Source of the DNA: CAYJNO01 sp044432885
Lineage (GTDB): Bacteria > Bacillota_I > Bacilli_A > Erysipelotrichales > Erysipelotrichaceae
Reading direction: 5' to 3'
NCBI GenBank assembly: GCA_044432885.1
Contig: JAWXUG010000036.1
Coordinates: forward strand, 1-12,009
DNA length: 12,009 nucleotides
The notes under the pieces were generated by a model. The model saw nothing but the letters and a program-made list of their open reading frames with translations. It had not been told where the DNA came from and searched no databases. The position numbers were made by a program, and so were the translations under genes. Below are positions 6,358 through 12,009 of the stretch, in pieces; within the stretch, counting starts at the first letter, position 1; every line of letters starts with the position of its first letter.

Positions 6358-8206
6358 AATGGGTATATTTTTTGATATTTAACATTCTACAAGCATTTAA
6401 AATAGCTAGCACAGATACACCTACATCTGCGAATACTGCTTCCCACATATTTGATAGTCCAAAAACAGTTAGTATTAATACTAAAATTTTAATGCCTAAT
6501 GCGAATAGGATATTTTGTTTAACAATTTTTAAGGTATCTTTCGATAATTCAATAGCGGTCGCGATTTTAGTTAATTCATCATTCATAATGACGATATCTG
6601 CGGCTTCAATTGCTGCATCAGATCCAATGTTACCCATTGCAATTCCGATATCGGCTCTTGCTAAAACGGGTGCATCGTTAATACCATCTCCAACAAAGAT
6701 TACCTTGTTTTTGGATTTTGATAATATTTCCTCGGTAATGTTGACTTTATCAGTTGGAAGCAGATCAGTATAAACTTTATGGATAGAAAGTTTATTTGCA
6801 ACATCCATTCCAATAAGATGATTATCACCTGTTAACATGATGGTTTGATTTATACCCGATTTTTTCATTTTTGAGATAGCTTCTAAGCTATCTTCTTTTA
6901 TTTCATCAGCAATAAGTATATGTCCAAGATAACATTGTTCTTGTGCAACATAAACTATCGTTCCGATAATATTTTCAATACTTTCTATATCAATATGATA
7001 GTCTTCCATTAACTTTTTGTTTCCAACAAGCGTACGCTTACCATCTATTTTAACACTAATCCCATGTCCTGCAATTTCTTGATATTCACACATTTTTTCA
7101 GTATCTATTTTATTATCGCAGGCTTTTTTTAGTGCGTTTGAAATTGGGTGGCTTGAATAATGTTCAGCGATGGTTGCTAATTCTAATAATTCTTTTTTTT
7201 CTATATTGATTGGACAGATTTCTTTCACTTTAAATATTCCTTTGGTTATAGTTCCTGTTTTATCAAAGATAATCGTATCAGCATCTGCTAATGCTTCAAG
7301 GTAGTTACTACCTTTGATTAAGATTCCCAATTTAGAAGCTGCTCCAATTCCACCGAAAAAACTTAAGGGGATGGATATGACCAATGCACATGGACATGAT
7401 ACAACAAGAAAAGATAAAGAACGATAAAACCAAATATTGAAGCTTCCAGAAAACAAAATGGGAGGTACAGTCGCTAGTATCACGGCTAAGCTAACTACAA
7501 TAGGGGTGTAGTATCTAGCAAATTTAGTAATAAAGTTTTCAGCTTTGGATTTATGATCACTTGCACTTTCTACTAAATCTAAGATTCGATTGACAGTTGA
7601 ATCAGTATATTCTTGAGTGACTTTAGCAACAATAAGTCCATTCATATTCACACTTCCACTTAGCAGTAAGCTATCTGCACTGACTTCAATAGGAAGGGAT
7701 TCACCAGTTAATGCTGATTGATCTACTGTACTATTTCCCTTTATTATAATGCAATCGAGAGGAACTTTTTCGCCTGGTTTAATCAAAATTAGATCACCAA
7801 TTAAAACATCATAAGGATCAACTTGGCCATCTTGGCCATCTTTTATAAGATTCGCATAGTCAGGGCGAATATCCATTAATTCTCCAATAGACTTTCGTGA
7901 TTTATTGACTGCATGTTTTTGAAATAACTCTCCAACTTGATAAAACAGCATTACAGCAACCCCTTCAGTATACTCCCCAATAAAAAAGGCACCTAGAGTT
8001 GCAATTGACATTAGGAAGTTCTCATCTAATAGATGCCCTTTAAAAATGTTTTTAAAAGCTTTCATTAAGACATCATATCCTAATATAAGGTAGCCTATTA
8101 AATATAATATTAATGCATATGAATTTTCAGTTAACAAAACAGCAATAATTGTTAAAGCAAGTCCAATTGCTAGTCTAAAAGGCATTACGTTTTTTAGCTT
8201 TAACAT
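6356..8206 (-). CDS. Zn/Cd/Pb-type P1B heavy-metal exporting ATPase, lacking an N-terminal HMA domain
   Basis: This 616-aa membrane pump couples ATP hydrolysis to export of divalent soft metals. Motifs in order: TGES with E169 (actuator), C271-P272-C273 in the membrane metal site (VVSCPCALVIS), D315 of DKTGT (phosphorylated Asp), H353-P354 of the P1B SHP signature, GDGIND with D507 and D511, and D594 in ADVGVSVLAILNA. The CPC plus late DVGVS Asp combination marks the ZntA/CadA subgroup, as opposed to Cu pumps. I place the start at 8206, one base after the HMA gene stop, with AAAGAG upstream. An upstream in-frame ATG at 8290 would lie deep within the HMA gene. Its start MLKLKNVMPFRLAIG runs straight into the first membrane segment. 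The usual fused HMA domain is encoded separately just upstream, so the pair probably works together. Confidence 0.93.
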   Translation of the reverse strand: MLKLKNVMPFRLAIGLALTIIAVLLTENSYALILYLIGYLILGYDVLMKAFKNIFKGHLLDENFLMSIATLGAFFIGEYTEGVAVMLFYQVGELFQKHAVNKSRKSIGELMDIRPDYANLIKDGQDGQVDPYDVLIGDLILIKPGEKVPLDCIIIKGNSTVDQSALTGESLPIEVSADSLLLSGSVNMNGLIVAKVTQEYTDSTVNRILDLVESASDHKSKAENFITKFARYYTPIVVSLAVILATVPPILFSGSFNIWFYRSLSFLVVSCPCALVISIPLSFFGGIGAASKLGILIKGSNYLEALADADTIIFDKTGTITKGIFKVKEICPINIEKKELLELATIAEHYSSHPISNALKKACDNKIDTEKMCEYQEIAGHGISVKIDGKRTLVGNKKLMEDYHIDIESIENIIGTIVYVAQEQCYLGHILIADEIKEDSLEAISKMKKSGINQTIMLTGDNHLIGMDVANKLSIHKVYTDLLPTDKVNITEEILSKSKNKVIFVGDGINDAPVLARADIGIAMGNIGSDAAIEAADIVIMNDELTKIATAIELSKDTLKIVKQNILFALGIKILVLILTVFGLSNMWEAVFADVGVSVLAILNACRMLNIKKYTH

Positions 8207-8207
8207 T

Positions 8208-8429
8208 CTATGCTCTTTTAACAATGACTTGATCATCAACTTTATGGACTGCTTTTTCAATTGCTTCAAGGATATGCTCAGCATAATCATCTTTGAATTC
8301 TAAGGTAAGTTTTAAAGTCATAAAGTTGACACTAGCATCTACTACGCCCTCAATTTTTTTGATACTATTTTCCATTTTAGCAGCACAGTGTGCGCAATCC
8401 AAACCTTGCAAACGATAATTTCTTTTCAT
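8208..8429 (-). CDS. Free-standing heavy-metal-associated (HMA) domain protein
   Basis: This 73-aa soluble ferredoxin-like metal-binding domain has its metal site in GLDCAHCAAK (C12 and C15). The predicted fold is the usual beta-alpha-beta-beta-alpha-beta: YRLQGLD, the helix after CxxC, VVDASVNF, KLTLEF, a second helix AEHILEAIEKAV, then QVIVKRA. The start at 8429 is chosen because AAAGAGGG precedes it and it gives a compact single domain. The longer in-frame ATG at 8507 would add a tail read out of frame from inside the repressor gene. The GLDCAHCAAKME sequence resembles the N-terminal domains of Zn/Cd ATPases. It sits between the repressor and the exporter, one base from the exporter start. 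It probably delivers metal to the pump or regulates it, taking the place of the missing fused domain. Confidence 0.88.
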   Translation of the reverse strand: MKRNYRLQGLDCAHCAAKMENSIKKIEGVVDASVNFMTLKLTLEFKDDYAEHILEAIEKAVHKVDDQVIVKRA

Positions 8430-8442
8430 AGTATCCCTCTTT

Positions 8443-8808
8443 CTATAAATTTTTATGTTGAATGTGTTCAAAAGCTTTTTCGATGATATCTTGAACATGA
8501 GTATCATCTAAGGAGTAAAAGACGATTTTTCCCTCTTTTCGTGCTTTTACTAAACCAACTTTTTTTAAAGTTTTTAATTGATGTGATACAGATGATTTGG
8601 TCATATTAAGTAGCACTGATAAATCACAGACACACATTTCGTGAATATCAAGGGCCATTAATATACCGATTCTTGTTTTGTCACCTATTGCTTTGAATAA
8701 AGTGAATAGTGGTAATCTTTCATCTTCACTTGGCAACAAAGATGAAACATGGTTTACAATTTCTTCATGAATGACATCACAGTCACAACATTGCGTTTCT
8801 TTAGGCAT
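8443..8808 (-). CDS. cadC: CadC/SmtB-family (ArsR) metal-responsive repressor
   Basis: This 121-aa winged-helix dimer represses its own operon and is released by metal. The N-terminal Cys cluster (C7, C8, C10) and E57-M-C59-V-C61-D-L in the third helix correspond to the CadC soft-metal (Cd/Pb) site. The DNA-reading helix is MTKSSVSHQLKTLKKVGLV (69-87), followed by the wing KARKEGKIVFYSL. A C-terminal dimer-interface site like that of SmtB/CadC is also present: D102, H104, H115 and position 118. The last ligand is His118 where CadC/SmtB usually have Glu. The start at 8808 has GGGAGGT upstream. The stop lies 13 bases before the HMA start, and the HMA ribosome binding site overlaps the end of this gene. 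The symbol cadC is given by motif similarity. The inducing metal is not proven. Confidence 0.9.
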   Translation of the reverse strand: MPKETQCCDCDVIHEEIVNHVSSLLPSEDERLPLFTLFKAIGDKTRIGILMALDIHEMCVCDLSVLLNMTKSSVSHQLKTLKKVGLVKARKEGKIVFYSLDDTHVQDIIEKAFEHIQHKNL

Positions 8809-8827
8809 CTTTTACCTCCCACCACAA

Positions 8828-8875
8828 TTGAATATCTACTCAACCATTATAATTGAATAGTTATTCAATTGTCAA
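8828..8875 (-). promoter_or_regulatory. Promoter with two CadC/SmtB-type operators
   Basis: On the minus strand, TTGACA (8875-8870), an 18-base spacer and TATAAT (8851-8846) form a consensus promoter. Operator 1 is the perfect palindrome AATTGAATA-GT-TATTCAATT (8851-8870) and fills the spacer. Operator 2, TTGAATA-TC-TACTCAA (8828-8843), has one mismatched pair and covers the expected start site. The 7-2-7 arm layout with TTGAATA/TATTCAA half-sites matches the ArsR/SmtB class. Bound repressor would block polymerase directly. Confidence 0.9.
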
Positions 8876-8895
8876 TAAAATGTTGACTGCATAAT

Positions 8896-8922
8896 AAAAA
8901 AACAATTGCAATGTGCAATTGT
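8896..8922 (-). terminator. Terminator of the tRNA-Leu transcript
   Basis: ACAATTGCA (8902-8910) and TGCAATTGT (8914-8922) form a 9-bp stem with a 3-base loop. On the minus strand it is followed by seven Ts. It separates the tRNA gene from the metal-operon promoter. The 78 bases between the tRNA 3' end and this stem (8923-9000) hold no other recognisable feature. Confidence 0.88.
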
Positions 8923-9000
8923 GAATATAGATATACGAAAATTAATCTTTCTTAAAGAGGGTATATAGATAGTAGTCTTTGTGAATGAATTCAAAAAAAT

Positions 9001-9084
9001 TGGTGCACCAAACAAGACTTGAACTTGCACGGGTTTCCCCATACGCCCCTCAAGCGTACGTGTCTGCCATTCCACCACTGGTGC
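9001..9084 (-). tRNA. tRNA-Leu (anticodon GAG), CCA encoded
   Basis: The 84-base class II tRNA reads on minus: acceptor GCACCAG paired with TTGGTGC (last pair G-U), discriminator A and CCA at 9003-9001. The D-arm is GTGGAATGGCAGACAC. The anticodon stem TACGC/GCGTA encloses the loop TTGAGGG, giving anticodon GAG (reads CUC/CUU). The long variable arm contains GGG-GAAA-CCC. The T-arm is GCAAG-TTCAAGT-CTTGT with one G-U pair. The long variable arm and D-arm are typical of tRNA-Leu. It decodes rare codons in this TTA-rich genome. Confidence 0.95.
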
Positions 9085-9094
9085 ACATTATATT

Positions 9095-9123
9095 ATTATA
9101 AAAGAAATGATAATAAATCGCAA
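9095..9123 (-). promoter_or_regulatory. Promoter of tRNA-Leu
   Basis: On the minus strand, TTGCGA (9123-9118), 17 bases, then TATAAT (9100-9095). The -10 box ends ten bases before the mature tRNA 5' end, leaving a very short 5' leader for RNase P. Confidence 0.7.
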
Positions 9124-9129
9124 TATGAA

Positions 9130-9158
9130 TTGTAATTACAGGATAAAAAGTCTATAAT
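9130..9158 (+). promoter_or_regulatory. Promoter of typA
   Basis: TTGTAA (9130-9135), 17 bases, TATAAT (9153-9158). The -35 box lies just beyond the tRNA promoter, so the two promoters are divergent and nearly touching. The typA start is about 24 bases from the expected transcription start. Confidence 0.75.
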
Positions 9159-9188
9159 AGTCAAGGAACAAAAAAAGGAAGTGATAAC

Positions 9189-11009
9189 ATGTCATATCAG
9201 AAAATTATTAATATTGCAGTCATTGCCCACGTCGATGCTGGAAAAAGTACCTTAGTAGATGCATTTTTAAGTCAAAGTCATGTCTTTCGTGACAATGAAG
9301 AAGTAGTCGATTGTGTAATGGATAGTAATGATCTTGAAAGAGAAAGAGGAATTACCATCTATGCAAAGAACTGTTCAGTAAACTATAAAGATTATAAAAT
9401 TAACATTGTGGATACGCCAGGCCATGCTGATTTTTCAAGTGAGGTTGAACGTATCATTAAAACAGTAGATACCGTTATCTTATTAGTAGATTCAAGTGAG
9501 GGACCAATGCCTCAAACACGTTTTGTATTACAAAAGAGTTTAGAAATTGGATTAAGACCTATTTTATTAATTAATAAAATTGATAAAAAGGATTCAAGAG
9601 TTGATGAAGTCATCGATTTAGTCTATCAATTATTTTTAGATTTAAATGCAACTGATGATCAATTAGATTTCCCAATTCTATATGGAATTGCAAGAGAGGG
9701 AATCGTTAGAGCAGATATGGAAGATACCAATACAGATATTACCCCATTATTTGAAACGATTTTACATCATTGCCAAGAATACCCAAATTTATCAGATGAA
9801 AGCTTACAAATGCAAGTTTCAGCATTAGCTTACGATGATTATATTGGAAGATTAGGTGTTGGACGCGTTTATCGTGGAACTTTAAAAGAGGGTCAAAGTG
9901 TTGTCGTATGTGATCCAGATCAAAAAAGTATGAATCGTAGAATTGGTCAAGTTTTTGTTTATAAAGGATTAAGCAGAGTTTCAGTTAAAGAAGCTCAATG
10001 CGGCGAAATTGTTATGATTGCAGGGATTGCTGATATTTCTATTGGGGATACTTTATGTCTTTCAACAGATATTGAACCATTGCCATCTATTGTTATCGAA
10101 GAGCCTACATTATCGATGAATTTCATGGTTAATAGTAGTCCTTTCCAAGGGAAAAGTGGAAAGTATGTAACTTCAAGAAACATTAAAGAAAGACTTGAAA
10201 AAGAATTAGAAGTAAATGTTGGATTAAGAGTGGAGCAAGGATCATCTTCAGATACCTTTAAAGTATCGGGAAGAGGGGAGTTACACTTATCGATTTTACT
10301 TGAAAATATGAGAAGAGAAGGCTATGAAGTTGCAGTAAGTAAACCAGAAGTTATCTTCCATCGTGATGGTGAACAGTTAATGGAACCTCAAGAAGAGGTA
10401 ATTTGTACGGTACCAACTGAATATTCAGGTTCAGTTATTTCTAAGTTAAATCTTAGAAAAGGGATCATGGTAAATTTAAGTGAAGAAGGAAGCTATACAA
10501 AGATTGAATACTTAGTACCAACTCGTGGATTATTAGGGTATCGTAGTGAATTCATCAATGATACAAGAGGTGAAGGAACCATGGTTCGCCAATTAAAAGG
10601 ATATATGCCATATGTTGGTGAAATCTTACAACGTGTGAATGGTGCTTTAGTATCGACAGAAAATGGAAATGCAATGACTTATGCTTTATGGAATATTCAA
10701 GAACGTGGACAATTATTTATCGATCCACAAACTCCTGTTTATGAAGGGATGATTATTGGTATGGCAGCTAAAAATTTAGATATGGATGTTAATCCTATTA
10801 AAAATAAAAAGTTAACAGCAATTCGTTCTACTGGAGCTGATGAAGCAATGAAACTTGTAACACCAAGAAAAATGTCACTTGAAGAAGCTTTAGAATTTAT
10901 TAATGATGATGAATTGGTTGAAATTACACCAGACGATATTCGTCTTCGTAAAAAATATTTAAAGCCAAACGATAGAAAACAATTCAATCGTTCAAAAACA
11001 AACGTATAA
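9189..11009 (+). CDS. typA: Translational GTPase TypA/BipA
   Basis: This 606-aa ribosome-associated GTPase of the EF-G/LepA superfamily acts in ribosome assembly and stress or cold adaptation. The length is standard for TypA. G1 is AHVDAGKST (13-21), G2 is RERGIT with T56, G3 is DTPGH (75-79), and G4 is NKID (129-132). The MDSNDLERERGIT and EGPMPQTRFVL blocks are TypA hallmarks. Later domains show SGRGELHLSILLENMRREG, PTRGLLGYRSEF and the TypA-specific C-terminal domain ending in SLEEALEFINDDELVEITP and IRLRKKYL. Two points are unusual. G1 has DAGKST where most TypA proteins have DHGKTT. The G5 region reads ILYGIAREG (from I163) where TypA usually has a YASA-type stretch. GAAGTG in AAAGGAAGTG precedes the start. 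It is monocistronic by its own promoter and terminator. Confidence 0.93.
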   Translation: MSYQKIINIAVIAHVDAGKSTLVDAFLSQSHVFRDNEEVVDCVMDSNDLERERGITIYAKNCSVNYKDYKINIVDTPGHADFSSEVERIIKTVDTVILLVDSSEGPMPQTRFVLQKSLEIGLRPILLINKIDKKDSRVDEVIDLVYQLFLDLNATDDQLDFPILYGIAREGIVRADMEDTNTDITPLFETILHHCQEYPNLSDESLQMQVSALAYDDYIGRLGVGRVYRGTLKEGQSVVVCDPDQKSMNRRIGQVFVYKGLSRVSVKEAQCGEIVMIAGIADISIGDTLCLSTDIEPLPSIVIEEPTLSMNFMVNSSPFQGKSGKYVTSRNIKERLEKELEVNVGLRVEQGSSSDTFKVSGRGELHLSILLENMRREGYEVAVSKPEVIFHRDGEQLMEPQEEVICTVPTEYSGSVISKLNLRKGIMVNLSEEGSYTKIEYLVPTRGLLGYRSEFINDTRGEGTMVRQLKGYMPYVGEILQRVNGALVSTENGNAMTYALWNIQERGQLFIDPQTPVYEGMIIGMAAKNLDMDVNPIKNKKLTAIRSTGADEAMKLVTPRKMSLEEALEFINDDELVEITPDDIRLRKKYLKPNDRKQFNRSKTNV

Positions 11010-11034
11010 AGCAGGAAATCCTGCTTTTTCTTTT
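11008..11034 (+). terminator. Terminator of typA
   Basis: AAAGCAGG (11008-11015), loop AAAT, CCTGCTTT (11020-11027), then a TTCTTTT tail. The stem begins within the typA stop codon. Confidence 0.9.
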
Positions 11035-11072
11035 GATATAGCGTATGATATATTAAGGTGTAAGGAGGGCAT

Positions 11073-11789
11073 ATGATTAACAAGTTAAAAGAAATGATTG
11101 ATTCAAGTCAAAATATTGTGTTATTTACAGGTGCTGGTATGTCCACGGAAAGTGGTATTCCAGATTTTAGAAGTGTTGATGGTTTATATCATCAAAAGTA
11201 TGCCTATCCACCTGAAACGATCTTATCACATCGCTTTTTTATCCATAAAACAAAGGGCTTTTATACTTTCTATAAAGATAAAATGATTTGCTTAGATGCT
11301 CATCCTAATGATGCACATCTTTACTTTGCTCATCTTGAGCAAGTTGGAAAACTAAAAGCAGTTGTTACTCAAAATATTGATAACCTGCATTATGCTGCTG
11401 GCAATCAAGTAGTTTATGAATTGCATGGAAATGTTCATCGAAATTATTGTATGAAGTGTGGGAAATTTTATCCGATAGAATATATCATGGATTGTGAGAT
11501 TCCCTATTGTATGTGTGGCGGTCTTGTTAAACCTGATGTTGTTTTATATGAGGAAGGTTTATCTGAAAAAATCATGTATGATACGATAAAGGCTATTAGG
11601 AGCTGTGATATGTTAATCATCGCAGGAACTTCGCTAGCAGTCTATCCTGCAGCATCTTTTATCAATTATTATCAGGGAAATCGATTAGTGGTTATTAATA
11701 AAAGTGAATTAAACGTAAAAGCTGATTTGCTCATTAATGGTTCAGTAGGAGAAGTCTGTCGCCAACTCATGAAAAAAGAAGCTGACTAA
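11073..11789 (+). CDS. cobB: Sir2-family NAD-dependent protein deacylase (sirtuin)
   Basis: This 238-aa cytosolic enzyme removes acyl groups from lysines, using NAD+ and yielding nicotinamide and O-acyl-ADP-ribose. NAD-binding motifs are GAGMSTESGIPDFRS (20-34) and TQNIDNLH (99-106). The catalytic base is H118 in ELHGNVH. The structural zinc site is C126-x-x-C129 with C146-x-C148. GTSLAVYPAA (from G185) completes the Rossmann fold. The zinc spacing and short length suit bacterial class U/III-like sirtuins of Bacillota. The Ala-Tyr/Arg pair of desuccinylases is not evident in YHQKYAYPP, so deacetylation is the simplest guess. The ATG at 11073 has AAGGAGGG upstream. No convincing promoter is seen in the 38 bases after the typA terminator, so some expression may be read-through. 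The name cobB (also srtN) follows family usage. Confidence 0.93.
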   Translation: MINKLKEMIDSSQNIVLFTGAGMSTESGIPDFRSVDGLYHQKYAYPPETILSHRFFIHKTKGFYTFYKDKMICLDAHPNDAHLYFAHLEQVGKLKAVVTQNIDNLHYAAGNQVVYELHGNVHRNYCMKCGKFYPIEYIMDCEIPYCMCGGLVKPDVVLYEEGLSEKIMYDTIKAIRSCDMLIIAGTSLAVYPAASFINYYQGNRLVVINKSELNVKADLLINGSVGEVCRQLMKKEAD

Positions 11790-11798
11790 TCAGCTTCT
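11772..11798 (-). terminator. Hairpin at the sirtuin 3' end with a T-run only on the minus strand
   Basis: AGAAGCTGA (11777-11785) and TCAGCTTCT (11790-11798) pair across CTAA, which contains the sirtuin stop. On plus the tail is GACCCCTC, poor for termination. On minus it is TTTTTTC, which is good. It may stop leftward transcription from beyond the window, or act as a weak plus-strand terminator. Confidence 0.6.
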
Positions 11799-11867
11799 GA
11801 CCCCTCTATATTTATAATATCATATAAAAAAATGAAATATAAGGCTTTTCTTATCTTCAATTTTATT

Positions 11868-11873
11868 TATAAT
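11868..11873 (+). promoter_or_regulatory. -10 box of a putative new plus-strand transcript
   Basis: TATAAT at 11868-11873 in AT-rich DNA. The -35 region is weak (TTTTCT at 11846-11851, 16 bases away, is the nearest). The expected start near 11880 is exactly where the sequence changes from AT-rich to a purine- and GC-richer, foldable stretch, which supports the call. Confidence 0.5.
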
Positions 11874-11927
11874 TTAAGTATAGATAGGGGAAACCCGAGA
11901 AGGATAACTTCAAGGAGGGCGAAGAGA

Positions 11928-11963
11928 ATGGAACCTTCAATACAAACAGGTGAGAAAGCCTAA
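11928..11963 (+). CDS. Possible 11-codon leader peptide MEPSIQTGEKA
   Basis: A strong ribosome binding site, AAGGAGGG at 11912-11919, sits eight bases before this ATG, and the frame ends at TAA 11961-11963. The peptide is MEPSIQTGEKA. It shows no run of a single amino acid, unlike amino-acid attenuation peptides. It lies inside the foldable leader, and its early codons (CCTTC, 11934-11938) are part of one of the competing helices, so translation could influence folding. It may instead be a chance ATG in a structured RNA. Confidence 0.35.
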   Translation: MEPSIQTGEKA

Positions 11964-11980
11964 ATAATTGTAAACCATTA

Positions 11981-12005
11981 TCTTTAATTTAGTTTAAAGA
12001 ATTTT
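11981..12005 (+). terminator. Weak AU-rich terminator-like hairpin at the right edge
   Basis: TCTTTAA (11981-11987) and TTAAAGA (11994-12000) pair across a 6-base loop, followed by ATTTTT. The stem has only one G-C pair and is of low stability. The ATG ending the window (12007-12009) lacks a ribosome binding site and is not taken as a start. Confidence 0.4.
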
Positions 12006-12009
12006 TATG

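Larger units (their letters stand above)
11880..12005 (+). ncRNA. Unassigned structured leader or small RNA
   Basis: Downstream of the -10 box the sequence is much richer in G than its surroundings. It shows GGG-GAAA-CCC (11887-11896, a GNRA-type tetraloop). GAAG (11899-11902) can pair with CTTC (11908-11911), but GAAGG (11899-11903) can also pair with CCTTC (11934-11938), and CTTC can pair with GAAG (11921-11924). These mutually exclusive helices are switch-like. An AU-rich hairpin with a T-tail (11981-12005) closes the segment. I compared it from memory with T-box, SAM, FMN, TPP, purine, lysine, glycine, cobalamin, Mg, Mn, c-di-AMP, THF, guanidine and PreQ1 patterns and found no convincing match. 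Confidence 0.4.

Noticed and set aside
6372..6773. 133-aa plus-strand open frame
   Set aside because: Shadow of the C-terminal part of the metal ATPase, without a start site or recognisable domain.
8207..8290. N-terminal extension of the metal ATPase to the ATG at 8290
   Set aside because: It overlaps the HMA gene in another frame, lacks a Shine-Dalgarno and adds a Lys-rich tail not seen in the family.
8430..8507. N-terminal extension of the HMA protein to the ATG at 8507
   Set aside because: It overlaps the repressor coding region, and the start at 8429 has a better ribosome binding site and gives a complete single domain.
8872..9078. 68-aa minus-strand open frame
   Set aside because: It is a translation of the tRNA-Leu gene and its 3' flank, a well-known false ORF type.
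9001..9084. tRNA 3' end as an integration site for a genomic island
   Set aside because: I saw no integrase gene and no direct repeat of the tRNA 3' end elsewhere in the window.
11033..11072. Possible sirtuin promoter (TTGATA and TATGAT)
   Set aside because: The two boxes are only a few bases apart and cannot form one promoter; no other pair has acceptable spacing.
9995..11286. Minus-strand frames within typA and over its 3' end, and a short plus frame in the sirtuin
   Set aside because: Out-of-frame shadows of well-supported genes; the 114-aa one also crosses the typA terminator.
1..12009. CRISPR array, toxin-antitoxin pair, defence genes or phage genes
   Set aside because: No spaced direct repeats and no proteins of these types were found in any frame; apart from the IS the window is housekeeping, transport and metal-resistance DNA.

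Overview
The window is AT-rich bacterial DNA with compact operons, strong GGAGG-type ribosome binding sites, many short intrinsic terminators, a lipoprotein signal, and a CadC-type metal repressor. All of this points to a low-GC Bacillota genome. The protein mix and the IS1634-like transposase would suit an Erysipelotrichia-like gut firmicute, but that placement is inference. Most of the window looks like ordinary chromosome. The left edge carries part of an insertion sequence.

Layout. Positions 1-987 (minus) hold an uninterrupted, edge-truncated IS1634/IS4-type DDE transposase, with a minus-strand terminator and a 9-bp inverted repeat in its upstream region. Positions 1172-6327 (plus) form one operon: a consensus promoter with PhoP-box-like repeats, a PhnD-type lipoprotein, a long intercistronic hairpin, a PhnC-type ATPase, two PhnE-type permeases, and a metallophosphatase/5'-nucleotidase without a signal peptide, ending in a terminator. 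Positions 6331-8875 (minus) hold a metal-resistance operon: CadC/SmtB-like repressor, free-standing 73-aa HMA metallochaperone-like protein, and a Zn/Cd/Pb-type P1B ATPase. Two palindromic operators overlap its consensus promoter. A tRNA-Leu(GAG) gene with encoded CCA lies at 9001-9084 (minus). TypA/BipA (9189-11009) and a class-U-like sirtuin (11073-11789) follow on plus. The last ~140 bases look like the start of a new plus-strand transcript: a -10 box, a GNRA-capped hairpin, alternative short helices, and an 11-codon ORF with a strong ribosome binding site. I could not assign this leader to a known riboswitch class.

How the genes work together. The phn-type operon would capture a phosphorus compound at the cell surface, import it with ATP, and pass it to a cytosolic phosphoesterase. 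No C-P lyase or phosphonatase is visible, so the cargo may be a phosphate ester or nucleotide rather than a true phosphonate. In the metal operon, the repressor should leave the two operators when Zn, Cd or Pb binds, which induces the HMA protein and the exporter.

The best candidates for something undescribed are the unassigned leader RNA and mini-ORF at the right edge, the importer-nucleotidase pairing, and the nested terminator and inverted repeat in front of the transposase. No defence system, CRISPR array or other clearly new system is visible.
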